Positions 38,290 through 47,228 are shown, counted from the stretch's first letter. The stretch: DNA of 64,000 nucleotides from Methylobacterium sp. J-077 (GCF_022829365.1 NZ_JAKSYJ010000167.1:1-64000), one strand, 5' to 3'. The notes: generated by a model from the sequence alone, not told the origin. Made by a program: numbers and translations.

Positions 38290-38738
38290 CGGTCTGTACA
38301 CCGCCCGGATCGCGTCGGGGAAGGCCTTCAGCCCATCGACCACGGCCAGGAGCACGTCCTCGACGCCGCGGTTCCTCAGCTCGTTCATGACCCGCAACCA
38401 GCACTTGGCGCCCTCGTTCTGCTCCAGCCACAGGCCGAGGATCTCCTTCGATCCATCGGCGCGCACGCCGAGCGCGGTGTGGACGGCCTTGTTCCGGGGC
38501 CCCCCTCGTCGCGCACCTTGATCCGCAGGGCGTCGAAAAACACGATCGGGTAGACCGGCTCCAGCGGCCGGGCCTGCCAGGCGGCGACCTCCTCCAGAAC
38601 CGCGTCGGTCACTGTGCTGACCAGGTCGGGCGAGACCTCGATGCCGTAGAGTTCGCGCAGGTGCCCGACGATCTCCCGGGTGCTCATGCCGCGGGCGTAC
38701 ATCGACACGATCTTGTCGTCGATCCGGTCTTACGCCCG
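38290..38738 (-). mobile_element. IS256-family transposase fragment, frameshifted
   Basis: Central part of an IS256 transposase: [33 protein letters not shown], then in another frame [20 protein letters not shown] and VVDGLKAFPDAI. The frames are separated by a one-base change in a G-run near 38503. N-terminal and C-terminal parts are absent. It joins the IS630 fragment on one side and the 3' end of the pectinacetylesterase gene on the other. Confidence 0.75.
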
Positions 38739-39839
38739 CCCCTGAAAGTCCGGTCGCACCCAATGATGCTCGGGCGTTTGGCAGTCTCTGCAAGCGACAT
38801 CCTCGACCGCGTTTCCGGTGACGGCCGCCCTGAACCAATCGAGGAACCGGATGCCGTTGGTTTTCCGGGTATAGAGACGATCCAGCGCATATGGACGCCC
38901 ACGGTTATCTAAGGCGTTCAAGGCCGGGATCGCATCATAATACCCGCCGATGACTCCCTCGTCGCACCCCCAACTCGTATAAGTGCGGAAATTGCTAACG
39001 CGCGTGCGGATGTAAGTATGGGCCTGATCGAGCAGCGACGGGATATCAGGGTTCTTCTCACCCATCAAGCGCAAGAACATCGCTTGCACTGCGTCGTGAC
39101 GCTCGTTGTATTGGTGGAAAGTGATGGTGGGGTGCATCTCGGCGGCACGAATATATAGGTCTTCGATCGTCAGGCCATCGATCGGGAGGCCCTGGAAGCC
39201 TTCGACGCGCCTCAGGACGTTTTCCGTGCCCCACGCCTTGAACAGGGGCGCGAGCTTTTCGCACAGGTGGTAAGCCCCTCCGCCATCAGCGAAGTGTGTG
39301 ACCCTCGCATCCGGATACTGCCGCGCGACGATATGTGTGTAGAGGGGGGAGGCAAGAGCGCCGGCGCTCCAGCCCGAGACCACAACGGCGTCCGGCCGCG
39401 GGTAGGCCCCGAACATCCAGCGCAGTGCGAGCATGGCGTTGTCGAAGCCTTTGTGCAGGATCGTCAGTGTCCCCTCAGGGTGGCCGCTCATCGACGGCAC
39501 GTCATAGCTGGTCGCTGCATCGCCCAGGAAGACGTCGCCGTTCGCCGTGGGGAGATAGACGAGGGTGTAGTCGGCGAGCGGGTTCTCTGGGTGATCCGTA
39601 TCGAAGATCCCTCCCAAGCCGGTGGGATCAAGTTCAAGGTCTGCGAATGGGCGGTAGTACGGGCGGCCGTGCAGGGCACAGTTCTCGCCGTTCCAGCACG
39701 CCCCACCACCGGAGAGGATGACGGCGAGCTTGTTTGGGTCGCCGGCTTTCACCCAGAACGAATACGGTGTGCCCTGGGAGCACCCCGGCGCTGCCGCCGG
39801 CAAGACGTTCCGCCAGCGTCGTTCATCAATGTCTGTCAT
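38730..39839 (-). CDS. Pectinacetylesterase-family protein
   Basis: A 369-residue alpha/beta hydrolase of the pectinacetylesterase family. The oxyanion-hole segment is SGGGACWNGENC (about residues 44-55), the nucleophile is in SGWSAGALAS (about 163) and the catalytic His is expected near the end (PEHHW). It would remove acetyl groups from pectin or similar plant polymers, consistent with a plant-associated life. No signal peptide is visible. Its last codons overlap the edge of the IS256 fragment, so the natural C-terminus may have been altered. Divergent from a LysR gene. Confidence 0.85.
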   Translation of the reverse strand: MTDIDERRWRNVLPAAAPGCSQGTPYSFWVKAGDPNKLAVILSGGGACWNGENCALHGRPYYRPFADLELDPTGLGGIFDTDHPENPLADYTLVYLPTANGDVFLGDAATSYDVPSMSGHPEGTLTILHKGFDNAMLALRWMFGAYPRPDAVVVSGWSAGALASPLYTHIVARQYPDARVTHFADGGGAYHLCEKLAPLFKAWGTENVLRRVEGFQGLPIDGLTIEDLYIRAAEMHPTITFHQYNERHDAVQAMFLRLMGEKNPDIPSLLDQAHTYIRTRVSNFRTYTSWGCDEGVIGGYYDAIPALNALDNRGRPYALDRLYTRKTNGIRFLDWFRAAVTGNAVEDVACRDCQTPEHHWVRPDFQGRA

Positions 39840-39972
39840 GTAATTGACCTTGGATGCTTCTTATCGACGGGTAGATTGGCGCAGATGGTGGGCATGCGCC
39901 AAGCGCACATATGGCAATGTATGATTGCACCGAACGCTCGACGTTGGCGGCTCGGCCGGGTAGGGTCATGGC

Positions 39973-40884
39973 GTGCCGTCGATTGATCTCAACCTTCTGG
40001 TCGCTCTAGAGGCCTTGCTCGCGGAAGGCAGCGTGACGGGCGCCGCTCAGCGCATGGGCCTCAGCCCATCGGCGATGAGCCGCACGCTGACGCGCCTGCG
40101 CGCGGCTACCGGCGACCCGTTGCTCGTTCAGGCTGGCCGCTCTCTGGTGGCGACGCCCCATGCAGAAGGGCTGCACGACCGTGTCCGCGAGGTCGCCCGG
40201 GAAGCCCGGGCGGTCCTCAGCCCAAACCTTGCCGCGATGGACCCGGCCAGCTTGGACAGGACGTTCACGATCCGCACCAATGAGGGCTTTGCAACGCTGT
40301 TCGCGGCAACCCTCGTCGCGGCCGTAACGGCGGCCGCTTCGAAGGTGCACCTGCGGTTCCTGCCTAAGCCCGACAAAGACGCCGGTCCTTTGAGGGACGG
40401 GCGGATCGATCTCGACATCGGCGTAGTCGGTGCCTCAGCGCCCGAGGTCCGCAGCCGACTGATCTTCCGGGACCGGTTCGTAGGCGCGGTACGCACGGGC
40501 CACCCGTTGCTGACGGGACCGGTGACGCCGGTGCGCTACGCCGCCTGTCTGCATGTCGTCAGTTCGCGGAAAGGGGCGTCTGTCGGCCCCGTTGACGATG
40601 CGCTGCGGCGGCTGGACCTCAAGCGGCGCATCGTCGTCACGGTGCCCGGCTTTCCCGATGCCCTCGCTATCGCCCGACGCTCCGACCTGATCGCCCTCGT
40701 CCCGCGTTCCTGCTTCGCCAGCGCGGACCCGCTGACAGAGGGGCTCACCCCTTTCGAGCTTCCGGTTGCGTCGCCCGGGCTTGAGGTCGCGGCCATGTGG
40801 CATCCGCGCCTCGACAACGACCCGGCGCACCGCTGGCTGCGTGAGACGGTCATCGCCGCGTGTCGGCGGGCGCAGCCAACGTAG
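39973..40884 (+). CDS. LysR-family transcriptional regulator
   Basis: A 303-residue LysR protein: helix-turn-helix LAEGSVTGAAQRMGLSPSAM then SRTLTRLRAATGDPLLV at residues 17-53, followed by the effector-binding domain. GTG start. It diverges from the pectinacetylesterase gene, with 133 bases between, and by the usual LysR logic may control that gene. It resembles NodD/PcpR-type members with the sequence DLNLLVALEALL. Confidence 0.88.
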   Translation: MPSIDLNLLVALEALLAEGSVTGAAQRMGLSPSAMSRTLTRLRAATGDPLLVQAGRSLVATPHAEGLHDRVREVAREARAVLSPNLAAMDPASLDRTFTIRTNEGFATLFAATLVAAVTAAASKVHLRFLPKPDKDAGPLRDGRIDLDIGVVGASAPEVRSRLIFRDRFVGAVRTGHPLLTGPVTPVRYAACLHVVSSRKGASVGPVDDALRRLDLKRRIVVTVPGFPDALAIARRSDLIALVPRSCFASADPLTEGLTPFELPVASPGLEVAAMWHPRLDNDPAHRWLRETVIAACRRAQPT

Positions 40885-41281
40885 AACCCGGGAACGATGA
40901 GTGCAGGTGTGTCCGCTATCGGCGAGACAGTCGCCGCGAACGTAAACCCCATCGTCGGGGCATTCATCTTCTACAAGAGGACCGTCCTGGAGCAAATGTG
41001 CTGAATTTCAGCTCTGAGTTGGGAGCAGGCGAAAGGGCAATGTCCCCTTCGTCGAGGCTGCGGTCCGAAGCGACACGACGGAAATCCACCCAATCCGGTT
41101 GGTAACTTCCTCCCGGGCCAGACCCGGATTGGCGGGTTCGGTCAGGTTAGTTTTGTTGAGCGCGGCGAGGACGGTGCCGCGAATGCACCAGTATGTCACG
41201 GAACATCACGATGCCGATCTTATAATATTTTAAGGCGCAGGGGCTGACGATGCGTGTCGCCGAGGGACGCTGCGTTCTGAA

Positions 41282-41350
41282 CTGACCGGTATTTTGGACC
41301 GGACCAGTTGCGAGGCTACTGCATGGTCGCACCCATGGGTAGCCGGAAGG
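41282..41350 (+). repeat. IS-end-like repeat, copy 2 (CTGACCGGTATTTTGG type)
   Basis: Matches 4175-4242 with scattered substitutions, sharing CTGACCGGTATTTTGG, CTACTGCATGGT and GCCGGAAGG. Same orientation as the first copy. Orphan end of an unidentified insertion sequence, next to the truncated DUF2147 gene. Confidence 0.6.
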
Positions 41351-41430
41351 TGTGGATCGGCGGTGAAGCGGGACCCTCGACCAAAGTGAATGCAGATCGT
41401 TGTTATTACTAGCGAAATCGAAGGGGGCTC

Positions 41431-41460
41431 GGGGTCCCGGTCGGCGCTGATCGGGACCCC
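41431..41460. repeat. Perfect 9-bp inverted repeat
   Basis: GGGGTCCCG and CGGGACCCC flank a 12-base loop. It lies about 45 bases beyond the DUF2147 stop. There is no T-run on the relevant strand, so a terminator is only possible, not shown. Confidence 0.4.
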
Positions 41461-41505
41461 ACCTCTAGATAAAAAACGTTTGTTTGTTGAGGACGTTACC
41501 GTCCT

Positions 41506-41883
41506 TTAGAATGCGGTCCCGGTTCGGCGATTATCTACAGACTTGCCATTGTCGCCGTTGTAGATCCTGCCGATGTAGCGGCCGTCCGAATCCGACGCCA
41601 GGCCGAGGATCATCTGGTGGCCGAGCAGCGGACGGGCCTGCCGGCGCGGATCCGGGTTGGCCTTATCGAGCGGTCCTTGGGCCTTGTCGTCCTTCGGATT
41701 GCGCCAGACGACGTAGCCGCACAGATGCGCGTGGTCCGATCCGCAGAGCTCGGTCCGCACCCGGGCGCGCCCGTCCTCGGTGAGCCAGGTGCCCGTGGGA
41801 TCGGCCGCGGCGGCCGGCCCGGACTCCAGCGCGGCTGCGCCGATGACGGCGACCGTGACGAGGCGGGCGAGGATCTGGGGCAT
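41506..41883 (-). CDS. DUF2147-family secreted protein, C-terminus probably truncated
   Basis: A 125-residue protein with a signal peptide (residues 1-24, ending SGPAAAA) and the DUF2147 start DPTGTWLTEDGRARVRTELC, then HLCGYVVWRNPKDD and IGRIYNGDNGKS. Normal members continue with a further 30-40 residues carrying a GC...CRxQxWxR end; here the frame ends shortly after in unrelated sequence (VDNRRTGTAF). The break is close to an IS-end remnant. It is the last of three same-strand genes headed by the TetR operator. Confidence 0.75.
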   Translation of the reverse strand: MPQILARLVTVAVIGAAALESGPAAAADPTGTWLTEDGRARVRTELCGSDHAHLCGYVVWRNPKDDKAQGPLDKANPDPRRQARPLLGHQMILGLASDSDGRYIGRIYNGDNGKSVDNRRTGTAF

Positions 41884-41960
41884 GCGAGGTCCTTCTCCGC
41901 GTGGGTGCGCATGAGGCGGGGGTTGAGGCTGTGCCGAGGCCAACGGCTCGGCGGCGGCGC

Positions 41961-42599
41961 TCACGCGAGCGTGGTGATCCGCGGCCCGGCGCGGGCAGCG
42001 CGCGGCAGGAGGCCGTCGAGCCCGGTTTCCAGCAGGGCGTGGAGCTGGGTCACCGCGGGGCCCGGGTCGTAATCGGGCAGGATCGCGCGGCCGACCACGA
42101 TCCCCTTCATCAGTGGGGCGACGAGGGCGTAGAGCCGGTCCGGATCGCAATCCGGGCTGATGGCCAGCGCCGAGAAGGTCGCGACGAACCAGTCTCGCGT
42201 TTCGGCTTCCGTCCGCGCGGTCAGCGCGGCGATGGCCGGGTTGCGGGTCGCCTCCGACCAGATCTCCAGGCGCAGCACCGCGGCTTCGCGGGTGATCGAC
42301 ACGAAGTAGCGCGCGATGATGTCCAGGAGCGCTCCGCGGCGATCGCCGCTGCGCTCCATCTCCTCGACGAGCTGCGCTCCGCGCTCCCGCTCGCGCTCCA
42401 CCAGCCCGACGACCAGGGCCTCCTTGGACTCGAAATAGCGGTAGAAATTGCCCGGGCTCATCGCGGCCTCGCGGGCGAGGTCCTGCATGGTGGCGCGGTG
42501 GAAGCCGTTGCGCACGAAGCAAGCCTCGGCGGCGTCGAGGATATGCTCGCGCCGCGCGGCTTGACCGCCGCGCGCCTCGGTGCTCGCCGGCACGCTCAC
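41961..42599 (-). CDS. TetR-family transcriptional regulator
   Basis: A 212-residue TetR repressor with the helix-turn-helix ILDAAEACFVRNGFHRATMQ then NFYRYFESKEALV near the N-terminus and a helical ligand domain. GTG 42599 overlaps the stop of the upstream small membrane gene (GTGA), so the two are translated together. Two palindromes AATGAACGTTCATT/AATGAACGTTCGTT before that gene are typical TetR operators, so it probably represses its own operon. Ligand unknown. Confidence 0.88.
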   Translation of the reverse strand: MSVPASTEARGGQAARREHILDAAEACFVRNGFHRATMQDLAREAAMSPGNFYRYFESKEALVVGLVERERERGAQLVEEMERSGDRRGALLDIIARYFVSITREAAVLRLEIWSEATRNPAIAALTARTEAETRDWFVATFSALAISPDCDPDRLYALVAPLMKGIVVGRAILPDYDPGPAVTQLHALLETGLDGLLPRAARAGPRITTLA

Positions 42600-42895
42600 G
42601 GGGCGCGCTGCGCGATCGCGGCGACGCGGCTCTGGTCCTTCGCGGGACCGGCGACCGCGCAAGACTGGACGGTCTGGCTCAGATCCGCACAGAGACGCGC
42701 CTGCCAGCCCTTCGGGCCCGCCCCGGTCCAGCTGATCAGCGCCATCCAGGCGAGGACCAGAACGGCGGCGAAGGTGAGGTTCGCAGGGGTGCAGAAAGCC
42801 CGGATCGTCGTGAGGATCCGCGTCGGACCCGTTCCGGACGGATCGAAACTATCCCGATCGAGATCGGACCAGCTGCCTTCGAGCGACAGAGCCAT
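42596..42895 (-). CDS. Small single-span membrane protein
   Basis: A 99-residue protein of unknown function. One transmembrane helix (about residues 38-55, LTFAAVLVLAWMALISW) is followed by a short region with two cysteines (LCADLSQTVQSCAV) that could form a disulfide outside the cytoplasm. It is first in a likely operon with the TetR gene, with twin operators upstream. Not recognised as a named family. Confidence 0.72.
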   Translation of the reverse strand: MALSLEGSWSDLDRDSFDPSGTGPTRILTTIRAFCTPANLTFAAVLVLAWMALISWTGAGPKGWQARLCADLSQTVQSCAVAGPAKDQSRVAAIAQRAP

Positions 42896-42923
42896 GGCTC
42901 ACTCCTGCTTGCCTTCCCGTCAT

Positions 42924-42959
42924 AATGAACGTTCATTCACGTGTCAATGAACGTTCGTT
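42924..42959. promoter_or_regulatory. Twin TetR operator palindromes
   Basis: AATGAACGTTCATT (42924-42937) is a perfect 14-base palindrome; AATGAACGTTCGTT (42946-42959) repeats it with one change. Their centres are 22 bases apart, two helical turns, so two repressor dimers could bind on one face. They lie about 30-65 bases before the ATG of the membrane-protein gene, overlapping the likely promoter. Confidence 0.75.
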
Positions 42960-43025
42960 CTCGTGGATGAAGGAAGCACAGGCCGAGAGCCGGTATGGTT
43001 TCCGGATGATTGCATCGCCGCCGTC

Positions 43026-43118
43026 CCGTCATTGCGAGCGTAGCGAAGCAAGCCGGCGTGGCGCCACGCTTGATCGTGTCGCGCCACCCTGAGTCACGTC
43101 GCTTCGCTTGTGATGACG
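43026..43118. repeat. REP-like palindromic repeat (GTCATTGCGAGCG type)
   Basis: Begins CGTCATTGCGAGCGTAGCGA and ends with an inverted relative, CGCTTCGCTTGTGATGACG. This sequence type is a widespread dispersed bacterial repeat. It lies between the TetR operator and cysI and encodes nothing. Confidence 0.6.
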
Positions 43119-43318
43119 GCGGGGTGAAGCTGGCCGAAGCGACCAATCAGAACCCATGTGAGGGCTCGCGCGATGCGAGATTGCTGCGCGGACGATGCCG
43201 ACTTTGTGTCGAAGGGCGGCCTGCCGCCACCCGCAGGCGCGGGACCATTCGGCCGAACCGAAAAGAAATCGTTCCGCCGGGGCCGAGGGCTCTGCCTCGA
43301 CCCCGAAATCGCGTCGGC

Positions 43319-45154
43319 TCAGGCGTGCCCGGCCGGCTTGAGGGCGCCGGTCCGGTCGTGGAAATCCGGGCCGTTCACCGTGCGGGCGACATGGCCGGCC
43401 CGGATCAAGTAGTCGCCGAAATGCTCGCCCGGGTTCCGGCCCTTGGCGAAATCGGCGAAGAGCGGGTCCAGGGTGTCGCGGATGTCGGACGCCGCGACAT
43501 CCTCCTTGTAGAGCTTGCTCAGGCGCGAACCATCGAAGGCCGCACCGAGATAGAGGTGGTAGCGCTCGGGTCCGCGGCCGACGAGGCCGATCTCGGCGAT
43601 GAACGGGCGGGCGCAGCCGTTCGGGCAGCCGGTGGAGCGGATCGTGATCTCCTCCTCGGCGAGCCCGTGGGTGGCCAGGCTCTCCTCCAGCTCGGTCATC
43701 AAGTCCGGCAGGTAGCGCTCGCTCTCGGCGAGCGCCAGGCCGCAGGTCGGTAGCGCCACGCAGGCGATGGAGTTGCGCCGCAGCGCGCCCGCGCCCTTGG
43801 TGATGCCGTACTGGTCGACCAGGGCCTCGATCGCGGCGCGCTTCTCCGCCGGCACGTTGGCGACGATCACGTTCTGGTTGGCGGTGAGGCGGAAATCGCC
43901 CTCGTGGACCTGCGCGATCTTGCGCAGGCCCGTGAGGAATTGCGGGCCGTCCTCGTAATCCTTGATCCGGCCGGACGGGACGTAGAGCGTCAGGTGGTGG
44001 CGGCCGTCATCGCCCTCGGTCCAGCCGAAGCGGTCGCCGTTGTTGGTGAAGGTGAAGGGCTTCGGCTCGCCGAGCGTCTTGCCGATCCGCGCCTCCACCT
44101 CGGCCCGGAACGCTGCCAGGCCGTAGCGCTCGATCGTGTACTTGAGCCGGGCGTTCTTGCGGTTCTTGCGGTTGCCCCAGTCGCGCTGGACGGTCATCAC
44201 CGCCTCGGCGACCTTGATGGCGTCCTCGGGGGCCACGAAGCCCATCACGTCGGCCGTGCGCGGGAAGGTCTCGGGCTCGCCATGGGTCATGCCCATGCCG
44301 CCGCCCACCGTGACGTTCCAGCCGGTGACCTGGTTCGTCTTGTCCAGGATGGCGATGAAGCCGAGATCGTGGGCGAAGATGTCGACCTCGTTCGAGGGCG
44401 GCACCGCCACGACGATCTTGAACTTCCGCGGCAGGTAGGTGCGGCCGTAGACCGGTTCGACCTCCTCCTCCTCGCCGCCGACCACGCGTTCGCCGTCGAG
44501 CCAGATCTCGCGCCAGGCGCTGGTCTTCGGCAGCAGGCTGTCCGAGATGTCCTTGGCGAGGGTGTGGGCGGCCTTGTGAGCGCCGACTTGGGCGGGGTTG
44601 GTCGCCGCCATGACGTTGCGGTTCACGTCGCCGCAGGCCGCGATCGTGTCGAGCAGGGCCGCGTCGATGGCCGACATCGTGCGCTTGAGGTTCGACTTGA
44701 TCACGCCGTGGTACTGGAAGGTCTGGCGCGTGGTCGCCCGCAGGGCGCTGCCCGCATAGGTGACCGCGATGTCGTCCAGCGCCAGCCACTGCTGCGGGCT
44801 GATCACGCCGCCGGCGATGCGCAGGCGGATCATGAAGCTGTAGGCCTTGTCGAGCTTCTTCTTGGTCCGCTCCGGGCGCAGGTCGCGGTCGTCCTGCATG
44901 TACATCCCGTGGAACTTCACGAGCTGCCCGTCATCCTCGGAGATCGCCCCGGTGGCGTGCTTCAGCAGGCCGTCGGCGAGGCCGCCGCGAAGATAGCCGC
45001 TGGCGATCTTGATGTGCTCGTTCGCGGCGAGCTGGGCGGCGCGGGCCGCCTCGGCATCGGTGATCGGCCGGTCCTTGGGCGGCGTCTCGTAGACGCGGGG
45101 AGCCGGGGTCGGAGCCAGGGCCGGGGCGTCGTCGCGGGGGCTGTGGTCGTCCAT
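43319..45154 (-). CDS. cysI: Sulfite reductase haemoprotein (beta) subunit
   Basis: A 611-residue sirohaem/[4Fe-4S] enzyme that reduces sulfite to sulfide with six electrons. Two ferredoxin-like halves are visible; the cluster cysteines occur in CVALPTCGLALAE (about residue 475) and STGCPNGCARP (about 520), the standard C-x5-C and C-x3-C pair. GGAAGTGA lies before the ATG. It follows cysJ by 195 bases holding a hairpin repeat. It would work with the flavoprotein CysJ in assimilatory sulfate reduction. Confidence 0.93.
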   Translation of the reverse strand: MDDHSPRDDAPALAPTPAPRVYETPPKDRPITDAEAARAAQLAANEHIKIASGYLRGGLADGLLKHATGAISEDDGQLVKFHGMYMQDDRDLRPERTKKKLDKAYSFMIRLRIAGGVISPQQWLALDDIAVTYAGSALRATTRQTFQYHGVIKSNLKRTMSAIDAALLDTIAACGDVNRNVMAATNPAQVGAHKAAHTLAKDISDSLLPKTSAWREIWLDGERVVGGEEEEVEPVYGRTYLPRKFKIVVAVPPSNEVDIFAHDLGFIAILDKTNQVTGWNVTVGGGMGMTHGEPETFPRTADVMGFVAPEDAIKVAEAVMTVQRDWGNRKNRKNARLKYTIERYGLAAFRAEVEARIGKTLGEPKPFTFTNNGDRFGWTEGDDGRHHLTLYVPSGRIKDYEDGPQFLTGLRKIAQVHEGDFRLTANQNVIVANVPAEKRAAIEALVDQYGITKGAGALRRNSIACVALPTCGLALAESERYLPDLMTELEESLATHGLAEEEITIRSTGCPNGCARPFIAEIGLVGRGPERYHLYLGAAFDGSRLSKLYKEDVAASDIRDTLDPLFADFAKGRNPGEHFGDYLIRAGHVARTVNGPDFHDRTGALKPAGHA

Positions 45155-45212
45155 GGGATCACTTCCAAAGTCTTGAATGCGTCCCCGCCCCTATCCGAGC
45201 GGGATCGTCACA

Positions 45213-45320
45213 AATCCTGGATTCAAAAGGTCCGGGACCTTTTGCGGGTGCAGGGCGGAGCCCTGTTGTCGGGCTCCGCCCTGACGGCCCGCCAAAGGGC
45301 GACACGCCCTTTGGAAACCC
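45213..45320. repeat. Three-hairpin intergenic repeat, copy A
   Basis: Located between cysJ and cysI. Contains AAAAGGTCC-G-GGACCTTTT, then GGGCGGAGCCC paired with GGGCTCCGCCC, then CCAAAGGGC-N5-GCCCTTTGG. The same arrangement, with base changes compensated on both arms, is found at 51185-51312. It is probably a dispersed family; it may also limit cysI expression as an RNA structure. Confidence 0.75.
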
Positions 45321-45348
45321 GGATTGGCCCGTGTTCAGCCATTGCGCT

Positions 45349-47118
45349 CTAGTAGACGTCCTGCTGGTAGCGGTGGCTGCGCTCCAGGGCCGCAACCTGC
45401 GCCTCGGCGTCGGCCGGGCTCAGGGATCTGGCGATCTCGTAGGCCCGTACCACCGCGGCGCGCACGTCCTTGGCCATGTTCTTGGCATCGCCGCAGACAT
45501 AGAAATGGGCGCCGCCCTCCAGCCAGGAGACCAGCTCCTGCGCGTTGTGGGTGATGCGGTTCTGCACGTAGATCTTCTCCGGCTGGTCGCGGGAGAAGGC
45601 CACGTCGATCTTGGTCAGCGACCCGTCCTCCAGGGCCTCCTGCCATTCGAGCTGGTACAGGAAGTCGTGCAGGAAGTGCCGATCGCCGAAGAACAGCCAG
45701 GAGCGTCCGGGCGCCTCGATGGCGCGGCGCTCCTGCACGAAGGCGCGGAACGGCGCGACGCCGGTGCCGGGGCCGACCATGATGATGTCGGTGGCCGGAT
45801 CCTGCGGCAGGCGGAAATGCCGGTTCGGCTTCAGCCGCACCCGCAGCTTGGCGCCGTCGCGGATCCGGTCTGCGACGTGGACCGAGGCGACGCCCGAGCG
45901 GGCGCGCCCATGGGTCTCGTAGCGCACCGCCACGATGGCGAGGTGGACCTCGTCGCCCACTTCCTTGCGCGAGGACGCGATCGAGTAGGCCCGGGGCGGC
46001 AGCGGCCGGGTGATGGTGGTGAGGTGGTCGGCGGTCAGCGTGGCCGGGAAGGTCGCGAGCAGATCGATCAGGTGCCGCCCCTCGATCCAGGCCCGGGCCT
46101 CGCCGCCGTCGATCAGCTTCTGCGCGTCGGCGTGGCCGGTCGCCTTGACGAAGCGCTCGATCGTGGCGGTCGACAGGGTGGTGATGTCGCGCTCGGCGAG
46201 CAGCGCCTTGCGCAGGGCCTCGTCGCCCGACAGGCCCGCGGCGGTCAGGATCTCGTCCACGAGCTGCGGGTCGTTCTCGGGGAAGATCTCCAGCGAGTCG
46301 CCGGGCTCGTAGGCGGGCGCCCCGTCCTCGAAGGCCAGCGCCAGGTGGATCGTCTCCTTGTCCGAGCGCGAGGAGTTGAGATTCACGTGCTCGACGACCT
46401 CGACCACCAGCGGCTCGCGGCTCGGCTCGGCATCGTCGTCCTCGCCCGGGGCGGCGCGGGCGAAATCAACCGCCACGACGTTGTCGGGCGTCTCGGCCGG
46501 GGCGAGGGCCTTGAGGGTGTTCTTGATCCAGTCTGCGGCCGGCTTCTCGAAATCGAGGTCGAGGTCGGCGCGCTCGGCGGCGCGCTTGCCGCCCAGGGCC
46601 TCGAAGCGCGCGTCGAGCGCCTTACCGATGGCGCAGAACTCGACGTAGGACGTGTCGCCCAGCGCCAGGACGGCGAAGTCCACGCCGTCGATGCGCGGGG
46701 CGCCCTCCCCCATCAACTCGCCATAGGCCCGCACGGCCCGGGCCGGCGGCTCGCCCTCGCCCCAGGTCGCCGCGATGGCGATGAGCTTGCCGGCCTTGGG
46801 CAGGCTCGCCACGTCGAGATCGGAGAAATCCACGACCTTCGGCTTGAACCCCTGCTTGCGCGCCAGCTTGGCGACGTTGCCGGCCAGCGCCTCGGAATTC
46901 CCCGACTCGCTGGCGTAGACGATCGTCAGCGGCTCAGCCGCCTTGGGCAGCGCGGCAGGGGCCGCCGCCGGCTGGCCGCCGGCGGCATCGAGGCCCGCCA
47001 GAAAGCCGGCCAGCCACGCGCGCTGCACGGGGGTCGCGCTGCCGAGAACGGCATCGAGGCTGGCGCGCTCGCCGTCGCCGAACGGGGCGGTGCGCGGAAG
47101 GAGATTCTGGCGTGCCAT
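45349..47118 (-). CDS. cysJ: Sulfite reductase flavoprotein (alpha) subunit
   Basis: A 589-residue diflavin reductase passing NADPH electrons to CysI. Order: flavodoxin domain (TIVYASESGNSEALAGN, then LALGDTSYVEFC), FAD domain (RAYSIASS, residues about 360-370), and NADPH domain (MVGPGTGVAPFRAFVQ, FFGDRHFLHDF, YVCGDAKNMAKDV), ending in the usual DVY. A short N-terminal stretch before the flavodoxin domain (about 60 residues) is Ala-rich. The Lrp-type regulator gene ends 110 bases upstream on the same strand. Confidence 0.93.
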   Translation of the reverse strand: MARQNLLPRTAPFGDGERASLDAVLGSATPVQRAWLAGFLAGLDAAGGQPAAAPAALPKAAEPLTIVYASESGNSEALAGNVAKLARKQGFKPKVVDFSDLDVASLPKAGKLIAIAATWGEGEPPARAVRAYGELMGEGAPRIDGVDFAVLALGDTSYVEFCAIGKALDARFEALGGKRAAERADLDLDFEKPAADWIKNTLKALAPAETPDNVVAVDFARAAPGEDDDAEPSREPLVVEVVEHVNLNSSRSDKETIHLALAFEDGAPAYEPGDSLEIFPENDPQLVDEILTAAGLSGDEALRKALLAERDITTLSTATIERFVKATGHADAQKLIDGGEARAWIEGRHLIDLLATFPATLTADHLTTITRPLPPRAYSIASSRKEVGDEVHLAIVAVRYETHGRARSGVASVHVADRIRDGAKLRVRLKPNRHFRLPQDPATDIIMVGPGTGVAPFRAFVQERRAIEAPGRSWLFFGDRHFLHDFLYQLEWQEALEDGSLTKIDVAFSRDQPEKIYVQNRITHNAQELVSWLEGGAHFYVCGDAKNMAKDVRAAVVRAYEIARSLSPADAEAQVAALERSHRYQQDVY

Positions 47119-47228
47119 CAGGGGACCATGTCGTGGCCTACGGGGCCTGTGTCAATCGAAAACGTTCTTTTTGCAGAACGCGCCTCAACTAGGATATTGC
47201 TTTCGCTGCGCCGCAGAAAAATAGAAGA

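Larger units (their letters stand above)
40885..41505. other. Gene-poor gap with IS-end remnant and a perfect palindrome
   Basis: A 35-codon frame at 40897 (MSAGVSAIGETVAANV) may be a membrane-protein scrap. The IS-like repeat at 41282 and the GGGGTCCCG palindrome at 41431 are described separately. No gene is supported. Confidence 0.4.
42896..43318. other. Intergenic region with TetR operators and a palindromic repeat
   Basis: Contains the operator pair and the GTCATTGCGAGCG repeat described separately. The remainder up to the cysI stop shows no gene. Confidence 0.5.

Noticed and set aside
37321-38838. One 505-codon transposase gene
   Set aside because: It combines parts of two unrelated families (IS630 and IS256).
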